Counted from the first letter of the stretch, positions 34,841 to 46,649 are shown. The stretch: DNA of 64,000 nt from Adineta ricciae (GCA_905250025.1 CAJNOJ010000072.1:259456-323455), one strand, 5' to 3'. Translations and numbers: made by a program. Notes: a model not told the origin generated them from the sequence alone.

Positions 34841-35921
34841 ATGCCAACCGATCAATATGAGTATGTGGATGAATCGTTAATTGATGAGAACTATAAATGC
34901 ACGATTTGTAATGAACCATTTCAACGTCCAATGACCACACCATGTGATCATAGCTATTGTCAAGATTGTATTGAACGTTGGTTAAACGAAGGATATTCAA
35001 CATGTCCTTCGTGTCGTCAAACATTGTCAATGAAAGAATTAAAACCAGTTACGACTCGTTTAGTACTCAATATTCTTGATCGATTGTTAGTTAAATGTTG
35101 TCAATGCGAGCAGAGCGGAATTCAACGTGGCAATTTCAATGATCATATGGTTAAAGTCTGTCCGAAAGGAACAATAGTTTGTTCAGCATTTGATGTCAAA
35201 TGTCCATGGTCAGGTTCACGTGATCAACTGAGTGAACATCTCCAGACATGTAATTATGAGCAATTGAGACCAGTATTGAGTCATCTTGTTAGTCAAAATC
35301 GGCAACTTGAAGAACAAATGCATAGCCTCACGGAACAAGTTAAAACTTTACAATTCAAAAGTAAGTTTCTAATCGAATTTCCTGGTATAGCTTCAAACCT
35401 GTTTTCTTATGTCAGTGCAAAGTCCAACTCGTCGTATGATTACTTTTGATAAAATGTACGAAATCGAAAGAAAAATAGATTCAGGTGTTTTGTCTGACTC
35501 CTATGAAGGTCTGACGTGGATCAATGCATGGTATATGCATGAGCAATGGGTCACCGCCAATCATGCCGTCAGTGGTTGGCGAAATGCATATACAAATGGA
35601 CATATATGTATTGCTTTCAATGGAAAAGGAAATCCAATGACGGTGTGCTCCAAACGACAGTATGCCGACATGTTTTCAATAGTCTCATTTGAAGCAACTG
35701 CAGCATGGCTTGACAATCTTCATATTAAAATCATCGGCCGACGATTAAAACGAGATCTTTACTCAGAAACGATCGTTCTTCAATTTGATAATTCTCAAGT
35801 GTTCAATCTCGATTGGAAAGATATCGATGAAATTCAATTTGTACCCATCAGCGGTATACCACGTCCTGGTATCACATATACTGAAACATATTTTGCCATC
35901 ACATGGATACTGTTAGGTTAA
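34841..35921 (+). CDS. RING/TRAF-type zinc-finger protein with an unusual C-terminal domain
   Basis: Model: 34841..35360, 35416..35921, 341 residues, one 55-bp phase-1 intron. Residues 20-59 are a C3HC4 RING (CTICNEPFQRPMTTPCDHSY, then CPSCRQ), so it is a likely E3 ubiquitin ligase. Residues about 80-145 are TRAF-type zinc fingers (CCQCEQSGIQRGNFNDHMVK, then CPWSGSRDQLSEHLQTC), followed by a short coiled coil (NRQLEEQMHSLTEQVKTLQ). In place of a TRAF/MATH domain, exon 2 encodes a beta-rich domain: YEGLTWINAWYMHEQWV, SGWRNAYTNGHICIAFNGKG, FSIVSFEATAAWLDNLHIKI, TIVLQFDNSQVFNLDWKDID. To my eye this resembles a beta-sandwich module common in fungal secreted proteins (GLxW...N, SG...AFN, AAW). The domain boundary falls close to the intron, which fits exon-level fusion. 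Confidence 0.82.
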
Positions 35922-36302
35922 TCCCATTGTTTTCGTTGAGAATAACTTTTCCCGCTTTCATGTATCTATATTTGTAAATTGATAACAGAATGGTACAGAT
36001 AGACTTAGCGTGTCGGTATATGCTATTCGTATGTACTATGACAAAGATGCGAAAATTACTCTGCCGTGGCATATAAACGCTGAATAATTATTTGAAATCA
36101 ATTACTATTTTGTCAAAACTAAAAAATAGGTTCAAACAAGAAAAAGTTTTCCTGTTATTGTAAAATTTACAAACGAACGGGTTATATTCTTACGTTTTTC
36201 AAAATATAGCGAAGTCAAAGAAAACGTTGACTGTATTTGTTCCACTGTTTCTTTTTATTTTTCGTTATTATAGAGTTCCTAACCCGACACATTCTACACT
36301 AC
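35922..36302. other. Intergenic, about 380 bp
   Basis: AT-rich spacer between the RING gene and the P450 pseudogene. Nothing recognised. Confidence 0.5.
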
Positions 36303-37351
36303 ACTAGCTAAACCAATTCCTCAGCCTCAAGGACTATTTCGGTTAGAGAATATCAGTGAAATTGATTCAAAGTTTTTCTAGGATCCGTTCAACGATTACA
36401 GAAACTGTATGGTTTCATCTTCCCACTGAACATGTCGAGAGACAAACTGGTGATCGTATCCAGTCATGAAATTGTTAAGTTTATTTACGACGAAATAAAA
36501 CTTTTAAAAAAACATCACTCAACCTTTGCCAGAGCTTCGATACGTTGATGGCGATGGATTGTTTGCCGCACACAGACAACAGAACTGACTTGGAAACTAA
36601 CTTATAAAATTCTAATGTCGACCTTTGGGCCAAAAGCTATTCGCGATGTTTCCATCGATGAAATATTCCATGTGGACGGACGATTTACTTAATCGAATGA
36701 TTAATGGACAAGATCCTGATACAGGTTATCAATTATCCGATGAAAATGTTCGTTTTCAGATTATTACATTTTTGATCGCGAGACATGAAACAACATTTGA
36801 ACTACTTTCATTTTTTCTTTAGTATCTTTTGAAATATACTGATGCGGTATTAAAGAAAACACTTCGATAGCAACCGACCGCATCAGTTTTTGATTGATAC
36901 GTTCAAAAGCAGAGATTGTTCGCAAGAGTTCCTTCTTGAAGGTAACTTCGAAGCCGTTTGGTAACGGACAGCATGGACGTATTAGTCGGCCGTTTGCTTG
37001 GCAAGACAGTCGTCTGACAATTGCGCTGATTCTCAAACATTTTCATATTGAACTTGGCGATCTCGAGTACGATCTTCTTGTCAATCAGTTTCGATTCCAC
37101 TTGGTACAAGGAATAAGCCATTGGAAAAGGCAACTGAACAACCAGCGAAAAAGGTCGCCAACGACATGTTACAGCTAATGGCCATTCTTTTTAGTAACAA
37201 TTTTGGTTCCTGTGAATCATTAACAAATACCTTAGTTTTCGCAGCACCACTTCATGAATTCAATGTTAACATAGCAACTCTCGACTCGTCCAAGCAAGAC
37301 TTTCTCTTTTATTGTTTTTCTTCAGCTTATTTTGAAAAAAATATCTCGTAG
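36303..37351 (+). pseudogene. Decayed CYP102/CYP505-like self-sufficient cytochrome P450 (heme plus start of flavodoxin domain)
   Basis: Fragments of a P450-BM3-type enzyme appear in order but in different frames with stops between. The N-terminal entry is PIPQPQGLFRLENISEIDSK, then LYGFIFPLN and KLVIVSSHEIVKF. A block like DGDGLFAAH follows, then [10 protein letters not shown]. An internal jump leads to [19 protein letters not shown], then [19 protein letters not shown], the I-helix with the acid-Thr-Thr pattern. After damaged sequence come KPFGNGQHGRISRPFAWQD, in which the heme-ligating Cys of FGNGQRxCIG is lost (HGRIS), and ALILKHFHIE. The last segment has AILFSNNFGSCESLTNTL and FNVNIATLDSS, the FMN-binding start of the fused flavodoxin domain. 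No reductase remainder is seen downstream. Frameshifts, stops, a missing central part and the lost Cys make it non-functional. Confidence 0.85.
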
Positions 37352-37667
37352 TCGGAGAATATGAAAATATTGTTATGCGTGAGAATTGCAAGCGACCTCT
37401 GACGAGTCGCGAAGAGTAGCTCTGGAGGTGGAATTGATTTGCGAATGGTAACAGATTTTTTTCTCTCTCTCTTTCTCCTTTGCGTCACGTCAACCTACAC
37501 ACACATGTAGATCGTTGATTAGTTTCAATCAAAATAGAGAAGAAAACAATTACGGAAGAGAGAACAATTTCTCGTTAAAAGTATTTTTCTTTATCCGTCA
37601 TATATTTTTCAGTTAGCAACTTCCGTTTCTTTCTTTTCTAAATCTAGCAAGAAAAGAGAAAAGAAAT
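37352..37667. other. Intergenic, 316 bp
   Basis: Spacer with a pyrimidine tract (TCTCTCTCTTTCTCC at about 37461-37478) upstream of the E2 gene, likely its promoter and 5' UTR. Confidence 0.5.
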
Positions 37668-38460
37668 ATGTCGATGAAATCAAATTCAGCATTTCAGCGT
37701 CTTCAAGCTGAATATCGTCGTCTACTCAAAGATCCAATTTCCTATTTGACAGCACAACCATTATCATCTAACTTACTAGAATGGCGCTACGTTATTCGAG
37801 GACCGAAAGATACACCTTACGAAGATGGAATTTATCAAGGAAAGATTGTTTTTCCTCTGGATTATCCGTTCAAACCACCGAGTAAGTTCTATACTTCGAC
37901 AGATGAAATTACATAAATGACATTTTTTCTTTAGACATCTATATGTTGACACCGAATGGGCGATTCAAAACCGATACAAGTTTGTGTTTAACAATTACTG
38001 CATATCATCCTGATTCATGGAATCCTGCGTGGTTTGAATTTCGATATCGAATTTCTGTTTCTCATTGATTATGTATTTTTCTAGGTCAATTTCATCAATA
38101 TTGAATGGTTTTCTAAGTTTCATGTGTGACACAAGTTCAACGCATGGAAGCATTGAAACAACATATGCTCAAAAACGTAAATTTGCTCATGATTCATTAG
38201 CATTTAATATTCAAGATCCCGTGTTTTGTGAACTGTTTCCTGAAATTACCGAAGAAATAAAACAAACTTTGAATGAACGAGCTCGAAAAACATCATCAAC
38301 AGATTCTTCATTAGATCATTCAGGTCATCACCAAACAAGCAATACCTCGACAACAAATAGTACTAATAGTTTCATTAGTAACATAATGATTTTAATCTTG
38401 TTTACTGCATTCGCCATTGTAGTGCATTTTATTCTCAAATCTACTGATACGCTGCAGTAA
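37668..38460 (+). CDS. UBE2J2: Ubiquitin-conjugating enzyme E2 J2 (tail-anchored ERAD E2)
   Basis: Model: 37668..37881, 37935..38031, 38085..38460, 228 residues; phases close. The UBC fold runs from residue 8 to about 150: FQRLQAEYRRLLKDPISYLT, LLEWRYVIRGPKDTPYEDG, YQGKIVFPLDYPFKPP, NIYMLTPNGRFKTDTSLCLT (catalytic Cys89), YHPDSWNPAWSISSILNGFL, IETTYAQKRKFAHDSLAFN, VFCELFPEITEEIKQ. A Ser/Thr linker precedes a C-terminal TM anchor (ISNIMILILFTAFAIVVHFI) and a short lumenal tail. The E2 core and tail anchor match UBE2J2/Ubc6, which works on the cytosolic face of the ER in protein quality control. NPNGRF/TPNGRF and the absent HPN-type Asn in standard position are typical of the J subfamily. Confidence 0.95.
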
Positions 38461-38554
38461 AATACATCGAAATCTTGTCTACTTATTTTCTCTCATTCAG
38501 ATTTTGTTGATGGAAAAACAATAAATCAAATATCGTGTTTTGGAATTTTTAGAT

Positions 38555-39911
38555 ATGAGTGTCCACACAAATGTTCTCGGCCCACTGCCACATCCGACTG
38601 GTCCGGATCCATATAGTTCATTGAAAAACTTCGATGTTTTGAAAACACTCGGCCGTGGACATTTTTCTGTAGTTTATTCAGCTCGAAATCGTTTCAATGG
38701 TGAATTTGTAGCTTTGAAAAAAGTTGAAGTAAGTGCATTGACACATGCGAAAGATTTTCTTCGACATGTTTTCCTATAGTTAAGTCGAATGGCTGATGCC
38801 AAAGCAATAGATGATTGTAAACGTGAAATTGCTCTTCTGCAAGTATGTTTTCTCAGTTTTTATCTATGAATCGATTTATGTCGTTGATCTTTTAGCAACT
38901 GAATCATCCCAATGTGATCAAATATATTTCCCATTTTGTTGACGAAAACGATCTGTACATTGTTTTGGTATGACATAATTTTAAGTAATATGGTTGGAAA
39001 CTAAATGTTCGTTGTGATTTAGGAATTAGCAAGCGCTGGTGATTTAGCTAAAATGATCAAACATTTCAATCGAACGAATAAATTAATGCCAGAAAAGACA
39101 ATTTGGAAGTTTTTTAGTCAAATTTGTAGTGGACTTGAACATATGCATTCGAAAAGAATTATGCATCGAGGTAGGCGCAAACAGAGAAGAACTATCGATC
39201 GATGTCTTTGGTTGTTCGCTTTTGCTGATAGATATCAAACCGGCAAATATTTTTGTCAGTGCCGAAGGCATTGTTCGACTTGGCGATCTAGGCTTAGGTC
39301 GATTTTTTGGTTCAAAAACAACATCAGCACACTCAATGGTTGGAACACCGTAAGTTGAGTCTGTTGATCATTGAGAAGTATCTAATCCATGTCTTTTTTT
39401 AAAAGATATTACATGTCTCCAGAGCGCATTCATGAACATGATCTCGGTTATGATTTTCGATCTGATATTTGGTCTCTTGGTTGTATTTTATATGAAGTAA
39501 AATTTTGAATATGTTACAAAAATACAGAACTAGTGAACTGATATTTTAGATGGCTGCTCTTCGCTCTCCGTTTTATGGTGAAAATTTGAATCTCATTTTA
39601 TTGCGACAAAAAATCGAAGCACTCGATTATACACCATTACCGACAAATTTCTACTCATCTGAAGTTTGTTCATTTCTTGACGCAATTCTCGTGTTTTTCA
39701 CTGATTGAATTTGTACTTTTAGCTTCGTCTTCTCGTCTCCAAATGTCTTGTCTTAGAGCCCGAACAACGACCGGATATAACAGAAGTCAATCGCATTGCT
39801 CAAATGATGTACACACGATTCACAGCTTCAAGTAACAACACTCCTACTCCAACGCCACCATCACATAACGATTCAGCGTTTGGAAACGTTACACCGGTTA
39901 ATAACCAATAA
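38555..39911 (+). CDS. NEK6/7: NIMA-related kinase of the NEK6/NEK7 type
   Basis: Model: 38555..38728, 38780..38842, 38896..38967, 39023..39170, 39232..39349, 39406..39496, 39550..39663, 39723..39911, 322 residues; eight exons close in phase. The start is the ATG of [19 protein letters not shown]. Kinase features in order: glycine loop [14 protein letters not shown], Lys in [44 protein letters not shown], catalytic [16 protein letters not shown] (not DFG) in [53 protein letters not shown]. The DLG triplet, short C-terminus and absence of a coiled coil mark the NEK6/7 class, which acts in spindle assembly downstream of NEK9; NEK7 also licenses NLRP3 in vertebrates. The tail ([14 protein letters not shown]) is a little longer than in vertebrates. 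Confidence 0.96.
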
Positions 39912-40382
39912 AATTCATTCATTCCAATGAAAAACTCAAATTTATTCTATTCGTATCGTCCGTCCATATATCACAGTGAGAATATATTTATATTTACATT
40001 TTTTTCCTTTCACCGGTTTCATCATATTTTCGTTTTTGCTATTTGAATTCAATTGAAATTATGAAAATTGTTGTTGTTATTATTATTCTTACTATTAATT
40101 TCACAATCTTTTTCTTTGAACTATTTTCTTTACACATTCGAATAAGAGTTTTATTAACATATATATCATTCCGTCTGTTTTCCAAAGATACATTGTTTCG
40201 GTGAAACCAGGTTTTTTGTTGATATTGTAAATGTGATGGGGAAGAGAAACGAACGACAAATAAATATATTTATTTATGTATTCACATGTGTATTTTCTTG
40301 TTGAAACCAGTTCGAGTCCAAAATCGTTCAGATTGGATTTAAACGATAATTCATCAATGCACATGGTAGTGTAATAAATAAT
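39912..40382. other. Intergenic, no gene
   Basis: AT-rich 3' flank of the NEK gene. A minus-strand ORF at 40101-40364 has no domain support. Confidence 0.5.
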
Positions 40383-41028
40383 AGTGGCGTAACCACCAGG
40401 TGGGCTGGAGTGGGCTAAGCCCCTTCAGAAAATATTTCGGGTTTGGTTATGATTTCAACTTCTGGTTAGCTGTCCTCAGTGGATTTTACGACGGTAAACA
40501 TAAATGAAGCACTCGTATCTGAATATTGACTTTGACAAACATTATTCAAAAGAAGAAAAATAACAATTTTTCTCTGTTCTATTTTTACCATACGTGATAG
40601 ATCATTAACTTGTGCGTGAAACAGTGATATCGACATGAGTTGAATACCAGAGGAGAATCAGTCAACTTGTGAATACTCTTCTGTCAATGTCTTATAAACA
40701 AAATGCAGTACATAGTTCTTTGTTTCTCTCGCCCTGCAATCGCTTGACGTCGTCGCTGTTCTTTTCGTTACTTTATTTAAAAATATAATCACGCTCAATG
40801 AACAGGCAGCAAAAGAACAATCAATCACAGGCAGATAAACACACCAGCACACTTGAAAGTCTCTGATCGAAACGACAGAGAACGGGCGAAAATTCAACTT
40901 CCATATCAGCAACTCTGAACATTTCCAAGCAAGCACTATACGTACTTACAAAATAGATGAAAGTTATTCTACCTTCAAACAATGTCCGGGGCTGAGCCCC
41001 TCCAGTCTGAAAATCTAATTATGTCGCT
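40383..41028. mobile_element. Decayed non-autonomous DNA transposon (hAT-like MITE), putative
   Basis: The left end reads AGTGGCGTAA and the right end is its imperfect inverse (TTATGTCGCT); the three mismatches are all transitions, as expected for an old copy. Just inside both ends lie related GC-rich palindromes, GTGGGCTAAGCCCC on the left and GGGGCTGAGCCCC on the right, standing out from the AT-rich surroundings. Flanks TAAATAAT and AAATTAAT agree at six of eight positions, which could be an 8-bp target duplication. AGTGGCGTA-type termini with inner GCCCC blocks are common in hAT-like elements (family knowledge). No transposase ORF is present. Confidence 0.55.
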
Positions 41029-42180
41029 AAATTAATGCTGATATATACTCAAAGCATTCTTAACTAGCTATCCACGTGAACTTGACTAATGTTTCAATGT
41101 TTCGGAAAGATAGCGAACGTCAATTCCTGAGTAATTTTTCTTGATACGCATTTTGCTCACTTTATTCTTGTATGTGTCGGTGGGACATTCAATTAGTTTA
41201 TGTCAGAAAATATTCTCTAGGTATATTAGAATATTGATTTGTCATTGGTGTATGACGTCAAAATTTCAATCTTCGAACAACTATTTTGTCTGGCTCTCCT
41301 CTCCATTATACTTGACCGAAACTATCTACTAAGTCATTTTTACTCTCAAGCCATCGCAAATACGATTCGACTCGCATAAATGGAAAGTTTTCACTGCAAC
41401 AGATAATAAAGTTAAACGTTCAGGATTAGCATTTTTCCTGTTAGTAGCTTTCTGATACTAATCAAAGACTCTTGTCCGCTAGGCGTCAATAGGCTGGACA
41501 GAAAATAACAGAAAGCTAGGATATGTGCGAAAAAGAAGTTTATGTAGAATTGAACCACATGAGCGACATGCGGTGAAAGAACACAAAAATAAAAAGTTAG
41601 CGATAAACAAGTACTAAGTGTTATCGCTAACATTTTCTTTATAGATTACTAAAACTATTGATGGTTGATATTATTCCAGGAATAATACGTTTTTCTATTT
41701 GTTCTTGCAATACAAAATCGAAATTTGATGAATCCATGCGGTTTTCAAACATCTAGACTCGGATAAATCATATTTTCACTATCCACTAACATTAACACTG
41801 ACTGATATTCAGGTATGTAAACGAAAAAGCTTACAGATAGTAGATCATGTAAGGTGCTAAGCCTTCTCTTTAAAATATTCATGTTCATCGTTAGTTTTTG
41901 ATGTGAAGGTACGTCTCGAATTAGTTGAAGTTATGAAGTAAACAAAAGATCCGCACTGATAAATGTGGACGATAACTCTCATTTCAATGAGTCATGGAAA
42001 AGAAAAATTCAAAGAACTGCACTTTCTACTGTTCTGATAACATGGAAGAGAACTGTTATCACATGTTAGTATATTAAATGTGTTGATGTGAGTATGGTTC
42101 GATCGACTGTTTTCTTTTCAAACAAATAATGATGAAAAAGCCAAGTTTTGTTCTTTTCTACATAGGTAAGAATTCATCTG
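41029..42180. other. Intergenic, 1.15 kb
   Basis: No supported gene. Short ORFs at 41141-41332 (+) and 41412-41633 (-) lack support. It contains the promoter of the first MAM-mucin gene; an alternative upstream ATG with a GTAAGA donor at about 42121-42170 could be an untranslated or signal exon. Confidence 0.5.
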
Positions 42181-43793
42181 ATGACTTTATTAAAACAGGA
42201 CAGACTATGTTGTCTTTTAGTAACTATCGTCTTGCAGAATGTTAATTGTCAAATAGTTTATCAATGTAATTTTGATAATTCAACAGTAACTGACCATTGT
42301 TTTACAGGCGGTGGAGTAACAGGAGCCATGATATCGCAAACAACTATAGGTAGTTTTAATCTACAAACACCAGATGCTCCCATATCTGACGTCACATCTA
42401 TATGTAACAAAAATCACTTATCTGATTACATAACATTTTCGTTTTCCTTCCAGTAAAACCAACTGAAAATGGACAGCGATGTTCATTACCATATCAAATA
42501 GGCTCTAATCAATGGGACATGTATTTTTGTTACACCGGTACTTGTTTAACATCGCCTAATGTCTATGGTAACTGTACGATAGGTAAACATACAATGACAT
42601 GTCCCTTCTAGTTGCAATGTATCCATTCTGAAACGCTCTTTTTTTTCACCAGGAAGGTATGGTGTAGTAAAACTAGGAAGCACTGCAATAAAGTCATATC
42701 AGATAAAAGCTGGATCAAAAGGTATAAATGGCGTAAACAAACAATGTTTGATATATTATTATTATATGTCTAATGCTACACAAAAGAGTATTACAGTGCG
42801 TAAAGTTGAAACAAATGGTGAAGACGAAACAATTGACTATGTAACAAGCAGTCCATATAATGGATGGATCAAACAAGAAGTGACATATAATGCGAAAGCA
42901 AGTGGTTATAACGTAGGATATACTAGAGACATGTTTGAATAAAACTGATCAGCTATGATTGATAGATATTCTTTGACGTTGTAAAGACTGTGACAGATAG
43001 CTATGCACCAACTGTGGCTTTTGATGAACTTTCCATCAGTCAAGGAGATTGTGGTATGTATAGTTTGATTACAGATACAGTTGAACAATTGAAACAAGTT
43101 TATTGAAGAAAAATCAATCACAACAGAAGTAACAACTGAGATAACGAGGTGAGAATCTACAGGAGCACTTCTATTGATTATTGGTCACCAATTGTATCAC
43201 TTTTCCTGATAGGAGTTCAGCGACTTCTACCTTGCAAACGTCAACTACGTCTTCAACAACTATTTTCGTAAGTTATAACTTACTCTATTATAATACTATG
43301 TAATAATTCATATTCATCCTTCTTGTCTGCATCGCTCATTTAAAGCTAATTCTTTTGAAAATCACTGTAGACACGTACAACGGTTAAGACTACAACCACA
43401 AGGACAGCTTCATTATCACAAACAACGGTAAAGACGACAGTAAAAACAGCATCAGCAACAAAAACAACGTTTCCAATATCGACGAACACACCAGCAACTA
43501 CATCCTACACATCTGAAATTCCAGTATCGACTTCAATTTCAGAAAATTACACAACAATAGGAGAGGAGAATCAACCTGAACTTAACAATAAAACTTTAAC
43601 TATCGTACTGGCAACGGTCATACCTACTGTTTCAATTATAGTTATTGGCTTTGTTGTCTGGATGAAGATGTCATCGTCGGCATCGTCAAGTATTATTGTA
43701 AAATTCTCTCGATCCTCTGGGGAGTCAGATGAGAATGGGATGCTCTCTTCTAGCGACGGACAAGTTAAACTAGTCGACGAAAATAGTTTCTAA
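42181..43793 (+). CDS. MAM-domain mucin-like membrane protein, paralog A
   Basis: Model: 42181..42403, 42454..42582, 42653..42912, 42966..43053, 43109..43148, 43213..43267, 43371..43793, 405 residues; phases close. Signal peptide CCLLVTIVLQNVNC, then QIVYQCNFDNSTVTDHCF. The ectodomain continues GQRCSLPYQIGSNQWDMYFC, NKQCLIYYYYMSNATQKSIT, SSPYNGWIKQEVTYNAKAS, IFFDVVKTVTD and VAFDELSISQGDC. This is the MAM fold pattern: paired Cys, W(I/N)xxEV strand, and a terminal (A/V)(I/F)D(E/D)(I/L)S...C. A Thr/Ser-rich mucin stalk of about 100 residues, a TM helix (LTIVLATVIPTVSIIVIGFV) and a short Ser/Asp tail follow. Predicted O-glycosylated cell-surface protein, possibly adhesive. It heads a tandem array with two relatives; partner and role unknown. 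Confidence 0.78.
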
Positions 43794-44195
43794 GGAAGTG
43801 TGGATATATATTTCTATTTCTGCTGTTACTGTTCACTCCAAAAATAATAAAAAATAATATTTTATTTGCTTTCAAACGATTAGTATTGTTTGAATGTACA
43901 AATGATGTCTGAATGAATCTCGTTTCTTTTGCCTGCTCTGGTGTATAAATAAATATCGGTCATAAGACACTGATAAAAAATAAACTTACCTAAGTTCGCA
44001 AGGTGAGAAAATTCGAACAGAGTACTTATTTTTCCTTCATCAAGATAACATGCATTTATTTCTCTTGTATGAATGAAACAATCTACGAACTACAAGATAA
44101 AAATTTGAAATACACATAAGATTAATAGAAAAGTAGTGCAAGATGCTCTGCCTGGAAGGCTTGTTTCTCTTGGGTAATGTTTTGTATGCTGCAGT
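43794..44195. other. Intergenic between paralogs A and B, 402 bp
   Basis: AT-rich DNA, with a TAAAAATAATAAAAAATAAT stretch near 43838. Presumed promoter of paralog B. No repeat shared with the next spacer was obvious by eye. Confidence 0.5.
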
Positions 44196-46173
44196 ATGCA
44201 ATATGTTTTCATCTATTCCTGTTCAGTATATAGTTTTTTCGGAATAGCTTCCGCTCAAATCTTATACCAGTGTAATTATGATACTCATACTATCGCAACA
44301 GGCTGTCTACTCCCTGTGGGTGTTCGCGGAATGCTTGTCTCCGATAAAGCTGCAAATCCTGATGCAGAACCACCCACTGCACCACTTTCTGATGTTACAT
44401 CAAGCCGTAAGCACCATGTCGCCCTTACGTCGACCAAAACTATCACCAAATACTCGTTTTCTAGTCATGCCAACCGAAAATGGACAAAACTGTACTCTAC
44501 CCTACAAACTCACCCCATTTACTTGGGACATGTACTTCTGTAACAATAGTTATTGCCAAACACAGTCCGATACGAATGCAAAATGCCAACCAGGTAACTG
44601 AACTGAACGGACGATGATAGTGAACAACGAGCATTGTAGGGAAATTCGGCTATTTTAACTTCGGAGCACCCGAAGGTCCCCTATCATTCGTTCTCAACAC
44701 TGACACAGGTGGCACCAATGGCACTGGTCATCAATGTTTGAGTTACTTCTACTATCTTCCCACGATTAATGGGACGCAGCAGAACATCAAGATTCGAATC
44801 AAGGCAAAAGATGGTGATAGTGAAACGATCGATCAAGTGATGAGTAGTCCACACAATGGGTGGAATGAGCGTCGAGTGTCATTCGTGACAACAAAGGGTG
44901 GATATGAAGTAAAGTGATATGATTGTATCGTTTGTGCACAGTTCGTATGTGTGTGTGTGATGTATAGATGTACTTTGATTTACAGAAGACATCAGGAAAA
45001 GCAACTCCATTGAGTATTATAGCAATCGATGAAATCTTAGTTCGTACAGGAAGGTGTGGTAGGTGGAAAGAGTGATGAAACGAGATGTTGTAGGAATGTT
45101 TATGGTTTCTAGAAGACGAACCCGTGACTCTGTTCACAAGTGTGACGACCACCAGCACAACAGCAATGTAAGACTAGATAAATGCAATTGTGTCTCTGCG
45201 TTAATATCCGTTTTTATTTGTTTTAATAGGAGAACTACAGAGACATCAAGCATACAGACAACCACTACTGAGTTAACCACCGTAGGAAAACTTCGCATAT
45301 TACAAAAATGCTCATAGAACATTGAATTTACGTGTTGCAGACTACTACAACTGCATTCATAACAACCGAACCTGCAAGTACAACATTGGTAATAAAATAT
45401 GTCATGTGTTGATAGAGTAGGGTTTTGGTGGTGGATGGCCGCTTTCTGAATAGTAAATCTTAGAAAACATCATCATAGCTGACACATTCACGAGTGACTA
45501 TATTTTTCAGATATTGTGATACTTTTTTTTTGAACTTTAAATAATGAACTAAAGAAACTCTAGTGTTCATTGATGAGTTATGCTCATTTTCATAGACTAA
45601 GGACTTACGAAAAAGTAACATTTAAAGTACTTACATTACTACAGCCAACGTGGATTACTGTTTTAGTTAATCACAACCACAATATCATCTACAGTCAGTA
45701 CTACTCCAGCGATCATATTAACGTCAACAACAACAACAACGACGTCGACGACAACAACAACAACAACAACAAAAACTAGCACCACTATTCCAACGACTGT
45801 TTCAACAACACGTGAGACAACCACTACTGATGTTATTTCCACAAAGAAAACCACAACTACTAAGCAACCGACGACCAAGCCTATTACTACCACAATTGTT
45901 AGAAATTCTACATTAAGTTTGATCATGCCTTTCACAACAGCTTCAATAGAAGACAAAAAACCTAATGGATCATCCAAAACAGGATTGATCGTCGGGTTAG
46001 CCTGTGGTGTTCCAGTTGGGCTCATCGCTATTGTTGGTATCGGTATTTGGATACAAAAAACAGCAGCTGGCGGCTTGCTTAGTGGCATGTCGCATCCGCT
46101 CAATAACTCATCTAATAAACACGAACAGGGTAGTATTGAACTTGAAGACTATATAACTGATTATTCTTTTTAA
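44196..46173 (+). CDS. MAM-domain mucin-like membrane protein, paralog B
   Basis: Model: 44196..44406, 44465..44593, 44640..44908, 44968..45058, 45113..45167, 45230..45281, 45341..45388, 45667..46173, 453 residues; phases close. The exon plan mirrors paralog A: exon 2 is 129 nt in both and the first four junctions share phases. Signal peptide YVFIYSCSVYSFFGIASA, then QILYQCNYDTHTIATGC. Parallel motifs: PTENGQNCTLPYKLTPFTWD, GHQCLSYFYYLPTINGTQQN, SSPHNGWNERRVSFVTTKGG, MYFDLQKTSGKATPLSIIAI then DEILVRTGRC. The Thr-rich stalk is longer, partly built from an AAC/ACA repeat (45725-45775) that encodes polythreonine. TM helix KTGLIVGLACGVPVGLIAIV and tail IELEDYITDYSF. The tail ends differ from paralog A, so cytoplasmic partners may differ. 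Confidence 0.78.
45725..45776. repeat. ACA/ACG trinucleotide run (polythreonine in paralog B)
   Basis: About 16 consecutive ACA/ACG codons in the last coding exon of paralog B. The codons are mixed. The run lengthens the mucin stalk. Confidence 0.85.
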
Positions 46174-46649
46174 CATTTTTCATCTGTATTATTCTTCTCT
46201 TTTCTGTTATTCGTTGGTTCCAAGAATCAATTATATTGCAGATTCTAATTCAGAAAATTTCACATTTTGACAATGAGTTACTTTCTAACACGCGATTTCT
46301 AATAAGAGAATTATACACTATCAATGGGAAACAAAAATGATAGAACTCAAAAGATTTCACGTTCAAAAACTTCAAAGTAATAAACATCTTTGAATATCAA
46401 TTGGAGCAACGAAAGAACAGCAAATCTTGTGGAAGAAAATACTTTTTGTGCTTTCTCTCAAGATAAAAGTATTTTGCATAGTTATTCAACCAATATAAAG
46501 AACATAAGAAGATAAGAAACATTACATATTATTTGAAAGAATTCTACAAAACAAAATCCAATGACTCATGACTGTTGGTACTTTCGGTAATAATTTACCT
46601 TTTCGATTCATTTATCCCAGCTGTATCGACATGTTTTGATTGAGTATCC
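46174..46649. other. Intergenic, about 480 bp
   Basis: AT-rich spacer between paralog B and the degenerate copy. No gene. Confidence 0.5.

Noticed and set aside
40658-40936. Minus-strand 92-codon ORF inside the putative MITE, considered as a transposase fragment.
   Set aside because: No DDE, BED or dimerisation motif is visible; the element appears non-coding.
45663-46103. Minus-strand 146-codon valine-rich ORF.
   Set aside because: Antisense of the polythreonine repeat of MAM-mucin paralog B.
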